A DNA stretch of 64,000 nt, taken from the NCBI RefSeq assembly GCF_001953875.1, contig NZ_MQUR01000007.1:49871-113870 (forward strand), in the 5' to 3' direction. This DNA comes from Streptomyces amritsarensis (GTDB taxonomy: Bacteria > Actinomycetota > Actinomycetes > Streptomycetales > Streptomycetaceae). A program made the position numbers and the translations under genes. Shown piece after piece: positions 18,666 to 27,065 of the stretch. How positions within the stretch are numbered: position 1 is the first letter of the stretch; each line of letters starts with the position of its first letter. The notes beneath the pieces were generated by a model, which did no database searches, was not told where the DNA came from, and saw only the letters and a program-made list of their open reading frames with translations.

Positions 18666-19648
18666 GGGGCCGCCCGGAAGTGGTGGTAGGTGTGGTGCGT
18701 CGCGAAGCCCAGCCGGTCGTACAGCGCCAGCGCCCCCGGATTGTCCGTCTCGACCTGCAGCCACGCCGCCGAAGCGCCCTCCTCCAGCGCGCGCCGCGCC
18801 AGGGCGGCCATCACGGCCGTCGCGAGCCCCTGCCGCCGGTGTTGCGGATCGACCGTCACCGCCGCGAAGCCGGCCCACCGGCCGTCCACCACGCACCGTC
18901 CGATCGCCCGCCCGCCGGGCAGCGAGGCGAACCACACCGAAGGCCCCTCCACCAGGACCCGCCGGGCCACGTCCGGGTCGGAGACCCTCCCGTAGCGCCC
19001 GAGCCACTCCTCGTCCGGGACACGGGCCAGAGTCACGGACTCGCTCGCGGGCGCGTCCACGTCGCCCACCGGGGCCAGCGCCCCGATCCGCACCTCCGCC
19101 GACACCTCGGACGCCCAGCCCCGGCGCTCCAGCTCCGCGCAGAGCAGCTCCTGAGTCCCGGCGGCGCCCGTGGCGGCCTGCACATAGGCCGGAAGTCCTC
19201 GTTCCGCATACCAGGAGGTCACTCGGGCGAGTGCATCGTCCAGCGGTATGCCCGGCTCGCCCATCGGGAGGACGGAGTTCGCCCGCCGGGTGAACCCGGC
19301 CGCCGCCCGCAGCGTCCACCCGCCCAGCGGCTCGCTCTCCAGCGGCTGCCAGGCCCGCGCCGAGACCCTCGTCAGCTCCTCGAACGAGGCCGCCGGCCCC
19401 CGCCGCCGGGCCGGCGCCGCGGGCACGACCTTGCCCGCCACCAGCGAGGATTCCGGGATGCGGACGGACTGTCCGTTCTTCTTTGTGATCAGCAGCACAC
19501 CCCGGTCCCAGGATGTGAGAACACCGACCGTGTCCGTGAACTCGGGTGATCCGCTCAGTCCGGTCTCCACCCGTCGTACAGAGACACGTTTACCCACGTC
19601 AGCCGGGGTGATTCGGACCCCCAGCAGTCCTCCGGCAGTGATTTCCAC
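18662..19648 (-). CDS. Two-domain GNAT acetyltransferase (Rv0428c-like)
   Basis: A 328-residue protein. Residues 1-75 form a small beta-rich SH3-like domain (VGVLTSWDRGVLLITKK..VRIPESSLVAGK), followed by an Arg/Ala-rich linker and a long acetyltransferase region. The C-terminal part (about 220-325) has the GNAT acetyl-CoA motif QHRRQGLATAVMAALARRA and NPGALALYDRLGF. This layout matches the actinobacterial Rv0428c family; the acetyl acceptor is unknown. It is transcribed divergently from fdxA, with about 115 bases between the starts, and coupled to the SirB1-like gene downstream. Confidence 0.82.
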   Translation of the reverse strand: MEITAGGLLGVRITPADVGKRVSVRRVETGLSGSPEFTDTVGVLTSWDRGVLLITKKNGQSVRIPESSLVAGKVVPAAPARRRGPAASFEELTRVSARAWQPLESEPLGGWTLRAAAGFTRRANSVLPMGEPGIPLDDALARVTSWYAERGLPAYVQAATGAAGTQELLCAELERRGWASEVSAEVRIGALAPVGDVDAPASESVTLARVPDEEWLGRYGRVSDPDVARRVLVEGPSVWFASLPGGRAIGRCVVDGRWAGFAAVTVDPQHRRQGLATAVMAALARRALEEGASAAWLQVETDNPGALALYDRLGFATHHTYHHFRAAP

Positions 19649-19765
19649 AGCTCTGTCCGCCCCTCCTGTTCGGATCGTGCCCGGGAACGGAGATACTAGG
19701 TGCGGGCATCGACGACGCCGCGCTCCCGCGCGATATGGAAAGCCCTACCGAGGAGGAACGAGAGC

Positions 19766-20095
19766 GTGACCTACGTCATCGCGGAGCCTTGTGTCGACGT
19801 CAAGGACAAGGCATGCATCGAAGAGTGCCCCGTCGACTGCATCTACGAGGGCCAGCGGTCCCTGTACATCCACCCGGACGAGTGCGTCGACTGTGGTGCG
19901 TGTGAGCCGGTCTGCCCGGTCGAGGCCATCTTCTACGAGGACGACACTCCGGAAGAGTGGAAGGACTACTACAAGGCGAACGTCGAGTTCTTCGACGAGC
20001 TCGGTTCGCCCGGTGGTGCCTCCAAGCTGGGCCTGATCGAGCGCGATCACCCCTTCGTCGCGGGGCTGCCCGCCGGCATCAACGGCGAGCACTGA
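19766..20095 (+). CDS. fdxA: Seven-iron ferredoxin (3Fe-4S/4Fe-4S)
   Basis: A 109-residue electron carrier. Cys9, Cys17, Cys21 and Cys50 match the 3Fe-4S site, and Cys25, Cys40, Cys43 and Cys46 the 4Fe-4S site (CVDCGACEPVCP). The acidic C-terminal extension (about 60-109) is typical of actinobacterial FdxA. The GTG at 19766 is preceded by AGGAGG at 19751-19756. It lies 109 bases before dapC, an arrangement common in actinomycetes, so co-transcription is possible, although the proteins are not functionally linked. Confidence 0.94.
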   Translation: MTYVIAEPCVDVKDKACIEECPVDCIYEGQRSLYIHPDECVDCGACEPVCPVEAIFYEDDTPEEWKDYYKANVEFFDELGSPGGASKLGLIERDHPFVAGLPAGINGEH

Positions 20096-20204
20096 CCTTT
20101 CACGGCAGAAGCGCCCCCCGGTCCCGTACGGCCTTCCCGCCGCACGGGACCGCGGTGTTTTCCGACCCGCTACCAGCCAGTACCGAGAGAGAGCAGAGAC
20201 CACC

Positions 20205-21299
20205 GTGGCCGCAGTATCCGACCGTCTTCCCGCCTTCCCCTGGGACAAGCTGGAGCCGTACAAGAAGACGGCGGCGGCCCACCCGGACGGCATCGTCGAC
20301 CTGTCCGTCGGCACTCCCGTGGATCCGGTCCCGCAGCTCATCAGGCAGGCCCTGGTCGAAGCCGCCGACTCCCCGGGCTACCCGACGGTGTGGGGCACGG
20401 AGGCCCTGCGCGACGCCCTCACCGGCTGGCTGCGCGGCCGGCTCGGCGCGAGCGCCGCGGGCCACCGCAACGTCCTGCCGGTCGTGGGCTCGAAGGAGCT
20501 GGTGGCCTGGCTGCCGACCCAGCTCGGGCTCGGCGCCGGCGACAAGGTCGCCTACCCGCGCCTCGCCTACCCGACGTACGAGGTCGGCGCCCGGCTGTGC
20601 GGCGCCGAGGCGGTGGTCTACGACGACCCCACCGAGCTCGACCCGGCCGGTGTGAAGCTGCTGTGGCTCAACTCCCCCTCCAACCCCACGGGCAAGGTCC
20701 TCGGCAAGGACGAGCTCGTGCGGATCGTGGCCTGGGCGCGCGAGCACGGCATCCTGCTCTTCAGCGACGAGTGCTACCTGGAGCTCGGCTGGGAGGCCGA
20801 GCCCGTCTCCGTCCTCCACGACGACGTGTGCGGCGGCTCCTACGAGGGCATCGTCGCGGTCCACTCCCTCTCCAAGCGCTCCAACCTCGCGGGCTACCGG
20901 GCGGCCTTCATCGCCGGTGACGCGGACGTGCTCGGCGAACTCCTGGAGATCCGCAAGCACGGCGGCATGATGACCCCCGCACCGGTCCAGGCGGCCACGG
21001 TGGCGGCCCTCGGCGACGACCGGCACGTGGCGGAGCAGCGCGAGCGCTACGCGGCCCGCAGGACGGCGCTCCGCGCGGCTCTGGAGGCGCACGGCTTCCG
21101 CGTCGAGCACAGCGAGGCGAGCCTCTACCTGTGGGTGACCCGGGACGAGCCCTGCTGGGACACCGTCGCCCACCTCGCCGACCTGGGCATCCTGGTCGCG
21201 CCGGGCGACTTCTACGGCGAGGCCGGCGCCCGCCACGTACGCGTGGCGTTCACCGCCACCGACGAGCGCGTGGAGGCGGCGGTCAAGCGCCTCGGCTGA
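20205..21299 (+). CDS. dapC: Succinyldiaminopimelate transaminase (PLP aminotransferase)
   Basis: A 364-residue fold-type I aminotransferase. It converts N-succinyl-2-amino-6-ketopimelate to N-succinyl-LL-diaminopimelate, on the route to lysine and peptidoglycan cross-links. The PLP-binding lysine is Lys224 in SLSKRSNLAGYR; NSPSNPTG and the SDECYLELGW aspartate that pairs with the pyridine nitrogen are present. The C-terminal Arg in RHVRVAFT should bind the substrate carboxylate. dapE lies 1.8 kb downstream in the same direction, which supports the assignment over other class I/II aminotransferases. Confidence 0.9.
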   Translation: MAAVSDRLPAFPWDKLEPYKKTAAAHPDGIVDLSVGTPVDPVPQLIRQALVEAADSPGYPTVWGTEALRDALTGWLRGRLGASAAGHRNVLPVVGSKELVAWLPTQLGLGAGDKVAYPRLAYPTYEVGARLCGAEAVVYDDPTELDPAGVKLLWLNSPSNPTGKVLGKDELVRIVAWAREHGILLFSDECYLELGWEAEPVSVLHDDVCGGSYEGIVAVHSLSKRSNLAGYRAAFIAGDADVLGELLEIRKHGGMMTPAPVQAATVAALGDDRHVAEQRERYAARRTALRAALEAHGFRVEHSEASLYLWVTRDEPCWDTVAHLADLGILVAPGDFYGEAGARHVRVAFTATDERVEAAVKRLG

Positions 21300-21314
21300 C
21301 CGGCCCGTGACAGC

Positions 21315-21353
21315 CCGAGGGGGCCGGGAGTACGAAACTCCCGGCCCCCTCGG
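21315..21353. terminator. Strong bidirectional terminator after dapC
   Basis: Perfect 17-base arms CCGAGGGGGCCGGGAGT and its complement surround the loop ACGAA. It lies 15 bases after the dapC stop and 15 bases after the stop of the convergent secreted-protein gene (-), so it can serve both. Confidence 0.9.
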
Positions 21354-21368
21354 TGTGTTCCCCGGGCG

Positions 21369-21734
21369 TCAGCCCTGCAGGGCGCCGCCGGGCAGTCCCG
21401 CCGGCAGGACACCGCCCACGGGCAGTGCGGAGACCGGCAGGTCCTGCGTGGTGGGCAGCCCGCCGAGCAGGCCGCCCGCCTGGCCGGCCAGGTCGGAGGC
21501 GGGGGCCGGCAGGGACTGGGTGGCGGCGCCCGCGTTGCCGAGGGCGTCGGTGGCCGTTCCCGTGGCCGTCTCGGCGGTCGCCGCGGGGGCGTCCGTGGCG
21601 GTGAGTGCGCCCAGCTGCGGCACGGACTCCAGACCGGCGGCGTTGGCCGCGCCGGCCGCACCGACCACGGGCGCTGCCCCGGCTGCGACGAGCAGCGCGG
21701 CACGGGCGATCCGACGGGTCAGGGGGAGGGACAT
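21369..21734 (-). CDS. Small secreted Ala/Gly-rich protein of unknown function
   Basis: A 121-residue protein with a Sec signal peptide: MSLPLTRRIAR, a hydrophobic Ala-rich core and an ANAA cleavage site near residue 32. The mature part is Ala, Gly, Pro, Leu and Thr-rich with no Cys, so it is probably an unstructured wall-associated or released protein. Repeated short LPxG-like segments (PVGGVLPAGLPGG) near the end are not a sortase signal, because no hydrophobic tail follows. The ATG has AGGAG four to eight bases upstream. Homologues are common in Streptomyces without known function. Confidence 0.72.
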   Translation of the reverse strand: MSLPLTRRIARAALLVAAGAAPVVGAAGAANAAGLESVPQLGALTATDAPAATAETATGTATDALGNAGAATQSLPAPASDLAGQAGGLLGGLPTTQDLPVSALPVGGVLPAGLPGGALQG

Positions 21735-22049
21735 GATGCTCCTAAGCGGTAGCGGCTGAGTACACCTGACTAACCGCTCGTGGGGCGGGTGGAGTTGCGG
21801 CGCCACCGGGTAAAGGATCGGTAACGCATCGTTTAATCGGCTTCCGCGACAAGAGCATTGGATGCGCGCCCACCAGGGGTTCCGTCGATCCACGGCACTC
21901 GCGGGGGCGATGGTGATCACCCCCGCAGGAGTGATCACTCGTACGCGCGGCCGGGCGCTCCCGGCTGACCCGCGCAGGGTCCGCCGCGACCGCAGGGTCC
22001 GCCGCGACCCCAGGGCGGCGGGGCTGCAGGGCGGCGGGGCCGCCGCGGC
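21735..22049. other. Intergenic region with paired palindromes and an 18-bp direct repeat
   Basis: No gene is seen in these 315 bases. The palindrome GTGATCAC occurs at 21913-21920 and 21931-21938, 18 bases apart. An 18-base unit CGCAGGGTCCGCCGCGAC is repeated back to back at 21973-21990 and 21991-22008. The promoter of the secreted protein (-) should lie in the AT-richer part just above 21735. Confidence 0.6.
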
Positions 22050-23012
22050 TCAGCGGGCCATGAAGATCCGCACCTCGCCGGGCGCCGCGCCGTAGGGGTC
22101 GCCGTCGCCGGCCTTGTCCTGCCACCTGCCCCGGTCCTTGCCCGCGACCCAGCCGCGCAGGTCGTAGGAGACCCTGGCGATCCCCATCTCGCGGGAGTTG
22201 GCCACCGCCCAGTGGGCCATCGCCCGGCTGCGGCGCGTCGCGGCCTCGCCCGCCTCCCCCTTCTCCACCATCGTGATCTCCGGCTCCGGGGAGGTCCGGC
22301 CGCCGCCGCCGTTGCGGCCGGCCTGACCGCCGCCGCCCTGGGGGCCGAAGGTGTGCATCCCGTCCTTGCCGAAGATCCGCGCCAGGCCCTCCCGCACCTT
22401 CTCCGGGTCGCCCGGCTGCGTGGGCGCCGGCCCGCCGCAGTCCAGACTGCCGCCGCCGGCGAAGGCGGCCGTCAGCACGGTCGCGTCCGGCTCGTGCTTG
22501 GCGTAGGCCTGCGGGTAGCCGCTGCGCTGCACCTTCTGCGCGGCCACCGTCAGCGGCAGCCGCGAGTAGCCGGGCACGTCGACGAGGTGGTCGTAGAAGA
22601 TCCCGGCCGAGTACACCGGGTCGGTGATCTGCTCCGGCGTGCCCCAGCCCATCGACGGCCGCTGCTGGAAGAGGCCCAGCGAGTCCCGGTCGCCGTGGTC
22701 GAGGTTGCGCAGGGCGGACTCCTGCATGGCGGTCGCCAGGGCGATGGTGACGGCCCGGTCGGGCAGCCCCTTGGCGATGCCGACGGCGGCTATCGTCGCC
22801 GCGTTCGCCGCCTGCTCCGGAGACATCTCGTACTTTTCGGATTCGCCGCCGCGGTCGGACGCATCCGCACTGGCGACGCAGAAGGGCGCGCCACCGCCGA
22901 CCGAGGCGCGCTGCACGGCGAAGTACCCGATCACCGAAAGGAGAACGAGCAGGCCGACGACCACACGCAGCAGCCTGCGGCGGCGAGGACGGGGTTCACG
23001 GATCTCGGACAC
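22050..23012 (-). CDS. Membrane-anchored protein with a lysozyme/transglycosylase-like domain
   Basis: A 320-residue protein with a basic cytoplasmic N-terminus (PRPRRRRLLR), one membrane helix at about 14-34, and an extracellular domain. The region ALATAMQESALRNLDHGDRDSLGLFQQRPS has the catalytic-type Glu followed by the S-L-G-L-F-Q-Q-R pattern of lysozyme-like transglycosylases, suggesting action on peptidoglycan glycan strands. The C-terminal third has a Gly/Gln linker and a short domain that recurs in related proteins. The GTG at 23012 has GGTGGG upstream; the frame extends further 5' but overlaps the divergent dapE gene. Confidence 0.78.
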   Translation of the reverse strand: MSEIREPRPRRRRLLRVVVGLLVLLSVIGYFAVQRASVGGGAPFCVASADASDRGGESEKYEMSPEQAANAATIAAVGIAKGLPDRAVTIALATAMQESALRNLDHGDRDSLGLFQQRPSMGWGTPEQITDPVYSAGIFYDHLVDVPGYSRLPLTVAAQKVQRSGYPQAYAKHEPDATVLTAAFAGGGSLDCGGPAPTQPGDPEKVREGLARIFGKDGMHTFGPQGGGGQAGRNGGGGRTSPEPEITMVEKGEAGEAATRRSRAMAHWAVANSREMGIARVSYDLRGWVAGKDRGRWQDKAGDGDPYGAAPGEVRIFMAR

Positions 23013-23099
23013 GCGGCCCACCGTACTTGAGGCATATGGCGCGTCCACCGGCCGGACGAGGGACGCTTCGGCACACCCCGGGGCGTTAGGGTCAGTTCC

Positions 23100-24179
23100 A
23101 TGTCCGAATCCGAGCTGGACCTCACCCTGGACGCCGCCGAGCTGACCGCCCGGCTCGTCGACATCCCTTCCGTGAGCGGCGACGAGAAGGTACTCGCCGA
23201 CCTCGTGGAACACGCGTTGCGCGGCCTGCCCCACCTCACCGTGGACCGCTTCGGCAACAACGTCGTCGCCCGCACGCACCTCGGCCGCGCCGAGCGCGTC
23301 GTGCTCGCCGGCCACCTCGACACGGTGCCGATCGCCGACAACGTCCCCTCGCGCCTGGACGAGAACGGCGTCCTGTGGGGCTGCGGCACCACCGACATGA
23401 AGTCCGGCGTCGCCGTGCAGCTGCGCATCGCCGCGACCGTGCCCGAGCCGAACCGGGACCTCACCTTCGTCTTCTACGACCAGGAGGAGGTCGCCGCCGA
23501 CCTCAACGGCCTCGGCAAGGTCGCAGGCGCCCACCCCGACTGGCTCACGGGTGACTTCGCGGTCCTGCTGGAGCCCTCGAACGCCGAGGTCGAGGGCGGC
23601 TGCCAGGGCACCCTGCGCGTCCTGCTGCGCACCTCCGGCGAGCGCGCCCACTCCGCCCGCAGCTGGATGGGCTCCAACGCCATCCACGCGGCGAGCCCGA
23701 TCCTGGCCCGGCTCGCCGCGTACGAGGCCCGCAGGCCCGTCATCGACGGCCTGGAGTACCACGAGGGCCTCAACGCGGTGCGCATCGAGGGCGGCGTCGC
23801 CAACAACGTCATCCCCGACGCCTGCACCGTGACGGTCAACTTCCGCTTCGCCCCGGACCGCAGCATGGACGACGCGATCGCCCACGTCCGGGAGGTCTTC
23901 GCGGACTGCGGCGTCGAGGAGTTCGTGATCGACGACTTCTCCGGCGGCGCCCTCCCCGGCCTCTCCCACCCGGCCGCGGCCGCGTTCATGGAGGCGGTCG
24001 GCGGCCGGGCGATGCCGAAGTTCGGCTGGACCGACGTCTCCCGCTTCAGTGCCCTGGGCGTTCCGGCGGTGAACTACGGCCCGGGCGACGCCCTGCTGGC
24101 CCACAAGGTGGACGAGCGGGTTGAGACGAAGGCGATCCTGCACTGCGAGGAACGACTCCGCGCCTGGCTGACCTCCTGA
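23100..24179 (+). CDS. dapE: Succinyl-diaminopimelate desuccinylase
   Basis: A 359-residue M20-family zinc amidohydrolase that releases succinate from N-succinyl-LL-diaminopimelate, the step after DapC. Metal-binding motifs are GHLDTVP (His about 75), CGTTDMKSG (Asp), the catalytic QEEV and the C-terminal AHKVDE His. A central dimerisation domain (about 180-290) interrupts the catalytic domain as usual. It is divergent from the lysozyme-like gene with an 87-base shared promoter region, and the LOG-family gene follows in the same direction after 64 bases. Confidence 0.92.
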   Translation: MSESELDLTLDAAELTARLVDIPSVSGDEKVLADLVEHALRGLPHLTVDRFGNNVVARTHLGRAERVVLAGHLDTVPIADNVPSRLDENGVLWGCGTTDMKSGVAVQLRIAATVPEPNRDLTFVFYDQEEVAADLNGLGKVAGAHPDWLTGDFAVLLEPSNAEVEGGCQGTLRVLLRTSGERAHSARSWMGSNAIHAASPILARLAAYEARRPVIDGLEYHEGLNAVRIEGGVANNVIPDACTVTVNFRFAPDRSMDDAIAHVREVFADCGVEEFVIDDFSGGALPGLSHPAAAAFMEAVGGRAMPKFGWTDVSRFSALGVPAVNYGPGDALLAHKVDERVETKAILHCEERLRAWLTS

Positions 24180-24243
24180 ATTCCGCTTCTCGTCACCTTG
24201 GTGCGCCTACCCTGATCCAACGATCAGCAGGAGGGAGCACATC

Positions 24244-25002
24244 ATGGGCAACCCCGAAGGCAGCGCTCGTCGTCGGCCCGAGGAGCAGCAGCTCGGGCCG
24301 GTGCTGAGGCGGCGCAGCCAGGTGCAGGCGGGCAGTACGACGGACCAGCGGCTGCTGGACTCCGCCGGGCCCTCCGAGTGGGTGCACACCGATCCCTGGA
24401 GGGTCCTGCGCATCCAGTCGGAGTTCATCGAGGGCTTCGGCACGCTCGCCGAGCTGCCGCCCGCGATCAGCGTGTTCGGCTCGGCCCGCACCCCGGAGGG
24501 CTCGCCCGAGTACGAGGCGGGCGTGCGGATCGGCGGCGCGCTCGTCGACGCCGGGTTCGCGGTGATCACCGGCGGCGGTCCGGGGGCGATGGAGGCGGCC
24601 AACAAGGGCGCCCGCGAGGCGAACGGGATCTCGGTCGGCCTCGGCATCGAGCTCCCCTTCGAGCAGGGGCTCAACCAGCACGTCGATCTCGGCCTGAACT
24701 TCCGGTACTTCTTCGTCCGCAAGACGATGTTCGTGAAGTACAGCCAGGGCTTCGTCGTGCTGCCCGGCGGACTCGGGACGCTGGACGAGCTGTTCGAGGC
24801 GCTGACCCTGGTCCAGACCCAGAAGATCACCCGCTTCCCCATCGTGCTGTTCGGCACGGAGTACTGGAGCGGGCTCGTCGACTGGCTGCGGGGCACGGTC
24901 ATCGCCCAGGGCAAGGCCTCGGAGAAGGACCTCTACCTCTTCCACGTCACCGACGACGTGGACGAGGCGATCGCCCTGGTGACGAAGGAAGTCGGGAAGT
25001 AG
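24244..25002 (+). CDS. LOG family/TIGR00730 nucleoside-monophosphate phosphoribohydrolase-like protein
   Basis: A 252-residue Rossmann-fold protein with GGGPGAMEAANKGA and PGGLGTLDELFE, the nucleotide-binding and catalytic motifs of LOG-type cytokinin-riboside monophosphate phosphoribohydrolases and related TIGR00730 proteins. An N-terminal extension of about 60 residues is polar. The mycobacterial counterpart (Rv1205) occupies the same place beside dapE and folP2, which supports orthology. The start is clear, with GGAGGGAGC just before the ATG. The natural substrate in Streptomyces is not known from sequence. Confidence 0.87.
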   Translation: MGNPEGSARRRPEEQQLGPVLRRRSQVQAGSTTDQRLLDSAGPSEWVHTDPWRVLRIQSEFIEGFGTLAELPPAISVFGSARTPEGSPEYEAGVRIGGALVDAGFAVITGGGPGAMEAANKGAREANGISVGLGIELPFEQGLNQHVDLGLNFRYFFVRKTMFVKYSQGFVVLPGGLGTLDELFEALTLVQTQKITRFPIVLFGTEYWSGLVDWLRGTVIAQGKASEKDLYLFHVTDDVDEAIALVTKEVGK

Positions 25003-25033
25003 CCCGCCCCCGCGGGCCGGCCGCGGCCGGCCC

Positions 25034-25125
25034 GCGGGACCAGGCCGGGCGGGCCCGCGGCCGTCGGGCCTCAGGCCGGCCGGGCCGGCGGGACCAGGCC
25101 GGGCGGGCCGTCGGGCCTCAGGCCA
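25034..25125. repeat. 54-bp-spaced direct repeat covering the folP stop codon
   Basis: GCGGGACCAGGCCGGGCGGG.. starts at 25034 and again at 25088, and TCGGGCCTCAGGCC occurs at 25063-25076 and 25111-25124. The second copy contains the stop codon of the folP-type gene (-), so the 3' end of that gene appears to have been duplicated downstream. Confidence 0.75.
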
Positions 25126-25978
25126 GGCCGCGGCGGGCGACCGCCGGGGGCCGGTGGCCCTGGATGGACCGGACCATGTCCAGGATCTGCCGGGTCTCCG
25201 CGACCTCGTGGACGCGGTAGACCTGGGCGCCCAGCCAGGCCGAGACGGCCGTGGTGGCCAGGGTGCCCAGCAGCCGCTCCTTGACCGGCTTGTCGAGGGT
25301 CTCGCCGACGAAGTCCTTGTTGGACAGGGAGACCAGGACCGGCCAGCCGGTCGCCGTCATCTCCTCCAGCCGGCGGGTCGCCTCCAGCGAGTGGCGGGTG
25401 TTCTTCCCGAAGTCGTGGCCCGGGTCGATCATGATCGCGTCCCGGCGGACACCGAGGGCCGCGGCCCGTTCCGCGAGCCCGACCGTGACCCGCAGGATGT
25501 CCTCCATCACGTCCTCGTACGCGACCCGGTGCGGCCGGGTGCGCGGCTCGACCCCGCCGGCGTGCGTGCAGACCAGCCCGACGCCGTGGCGCGCCGCGAC
25601 CTCGGCCAGCTTGGGGTCCACCCCGCCCCACGCGTCGTTCAGCAGGTCCGCCCCGGCCTCGCACACGGCCTCGCCGACCTCGTGCCGCCACGTGTCCACG
25701 CTGATCACCACGTCCGGGTGGCGGCGCCGGACCTCGGCCACGAAACCGACCGTGCGCCGCGCCTCCTCGGCGGCGTCCACGTGCTCGCCCGGGCCCGCCT
25801 TGACGCCGCCGATGTCGATGATCGCGGCGCCCTCGGCGACCGCCTGCTCCACCCGGTCCAGCGCCGGCTCGTCGCGGAACGTCGCGCCCTGGTCGTAGAA
25901 GGAGTCCGGAGTCCGGTTCACGATGGCCATGATCACCGGCTCGTGGGTGTCGAACTCGCGCCTGCCCAGTCGCAGCAT
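25118..25978 (-). CDS. folP: Dihydropteroate synthase homologue of the FolP2 type
   Basis: A 286-residue TIM-barrel protein of the DHPS family (pterin_bind). It has NRTPDSFYDQGATF (loop 1), DTWRHEVGEAVCEAGADLLND, IDPGHDFGKN and a C-terminal YRVHEV. The substrate loop reads DIGGVKAGPG instead of the usual GGESTRPG of functional DHPS, as in mycobacterial FolP2. Its neighbours (LOG gene, DivIVA-like gene, tag) match the mycobacterial folP2 locus rather than a folate operon. It may therefore not make dihydropteroate. The ATG is preceded by GGAGGAAAG. It converges with the LOG gene. Confidence 0.87.
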   Translation of the reverse strand: MLRLGRREFDTHEPVIMAIVNRTPDSFYDQGATFRDEPALDRVEQAVAEGAAIIDIGGVKAGPGEHVDAAEEARRTVGFVAEVRRRHPDVVISVDTWRHEVGEAVCEAGADLLNDAWGGVDPKLAEVAARHGVGLVCTHAGGVEPRTRPHRVAYEDVMEDILRVTVGLAERAAALGVRRDAIMIDPGHDFGKNTRHSLEATRRLEEMTATGWPVLVSLSNKDFVGETLDKPVKERLLGTLATTAVSAWLGAQVYRVHEVAETRQILDMVRSIQGHRPPAVARRGLA

Positions 25979-26060
25979 CCTGGTCTTTCCTCCTTCGGCG
26001 GCCCTCGCGCCTCGCCAGCGACCTTAACCTGGTGGCCGGAGTCTCTCAGGGGAGTTGATC

Positions 26061-26387
26061 GTGTTCTTCTTCTTGATGATCGCGCTGGTCGTGGTCGTGG
26101 CAGCGGTCACCCTCGCCGTGATCGGCGGCGGTTCTGAGGCCGTCCTGCCGGAGGCCGAGCCGGACCGGGTGGCGGACGGACTGCCGGAGAACCGGCCCGT
26201 GGTGCGGGAGGACATCGACGCGCTGCGCCTGCCGGTCGCCCCGCGCGGCTACCGGATGGCCGAGGTGGACGACGTACTGGAGCGGCTCGCCGCGGAGCTC
26301 GCCGAGCGGGACGCCCGGATCGCGCAGCTGACGGCCCCCGCGGACGCGCCCGGCCGCGTGGACCTCACCAAGGGCGGCGAGCGGTGA
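26061..26387 (+). CDS. Small membrane protein with DivIVA-like segment (Rv1209-type)
   Basis: A 108-residue protein with an N-terminal membrane helix (2-22), a polar linker, and PVAPRGYRMAEVDDVLERLAAELAERDARIAQL (about 58-90), the short DivIVA-type motif followed by a coiled coil. Such proteins may bind the membrane at cell poles or septa. The GTG at 26061 has AGGGGAG six bases upstream; a TTG two codons earlier is less likely. It lies divergent from folP by 82 bases and overlaps tag by four bases (GTGA), so tag is translated from the same message. Confidence 0.8.
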   Translation: MFFFLMIALVVVVAAVTLAVIGGGSEAVLPEAEPDRVADGLPENRPVVREDIDALRLPVAPRGYRMAEVDDVLERLAAELAERDARIAQLTAPADAPGRVDLTKGGER

Positions 26388-26971
26388 GCGGACCGGTCGC
26401 GGGCCCGGACGGGCTGCTGCGCTGCCCGTGGGCGCTGTCCACGGGGTCCACCGGGGAGTACGTCGCCTACCACGACTCCGAATGGGGCCGCCCGGTCCAC
26501 GGCGACGACGCCCTCTACGAGCGGCTGTGCCTGGAGGCCTTCCAGTCGGGGCTGTCCTGGCTGACGATCCTGCGCCGCCGCGAGGGCTTCCGGAAGGCCT
26601 TCTGCGACTTCTCCATCGCGGCGGTCGCCGAGTTCGGGACGGCGGACGCGGAGCGGCTGCTGGCCGACGAGGGGATCATCCGCAACCGGGCGAAGATCGA
26701 GGCGACCCTGGCCAACGCGAAGGTTCTGGCCGACTGGGAGCCCGGCGAGCTGGACACCCTGATCTGGTCCCACGCCCCCGAGGAGCCCGGCCCCGCCCCG
26801 CTCACGGTCACCGAGGTGCCGGCGATCACCCCGCAGTCCACCGCCCTGGCCAAGGCCCTCAAGAAGGCCGGCATCCGCTTCGTCGGCCCGACGACCGCCT
26901 ACGCCCTGATGCAGGCCTGCGGGCTGGTCAACGACCATCTGGCCGCCTGCGCCCTGCGCGACCCGGCCTGA
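26384..26971 (+). CDS. tag: DNA-3-methyladenine glycosylase I
   Basis: A 195-residue base-excision repair enzyme that removes 3-methyladenine from alkylated DNA. It shows the family hallmarks CPWA near the N-terminus, YHDSEWGRPVHGD and YERLCLEAFQSGLSWLTIL, then a helix-hairpin-helix type region and a C-terminal VGPTTAYALMQACGLVNDH. The zinc-binding residues expected in Tag proteins (N-terminal Cys and C-terminal His/Cys) are present. The GTG start overlaps the DivIVA-like gene. The stop codon lies in the first copy of a short tandem repeat. Confidence 0.92.
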   Translation: MSGPVAGPDGLLRCPWALSTGSTGEYVAYHDSEWGRPVHGDDALYERLCLEAFQSGLSWLTILRRREGFRKAFCDFSIAAVAEFGTADAERLLADEGIIRNRAKIEATLANAKVLADWEPGELDTLIWSHAPEEPGPAPLTVTEVPAITPQSTALAKALKKAGIRFVGPTTAYALMQACGLVNDHLAACALRDPA

Positions 26972-27010
26972 GGCGCGCGACCCGGCCTGAGGCGCGCGAC
27001 CCGGCCCGAG
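26956..27010. repeat. 19-bp repeats extending from the end of tag
   Basis: GCGCGACCCGGCCTGAG, containing the tag stop codon, is followed by two more copies with a 19-base period, the last with one change. Repetition of a gene's final codons and stop into the spacer resembles the situation at folP (25118). Confidence 0.75.
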
Positions 27011-27065
27011 GGCAGGGGCCCGGCCGCCCGGCACCGCCCGACCGGGCCGCGCACGCCCGTGCGGC

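Noticed and set aside
17350..19549. Long plus-strand frames reading through the 17-bp repeats and the GNAT gene
   Set aside because: All three frames encode the same repeat peptide and then oppose real minus-strand genes; no ribosome site or domain.
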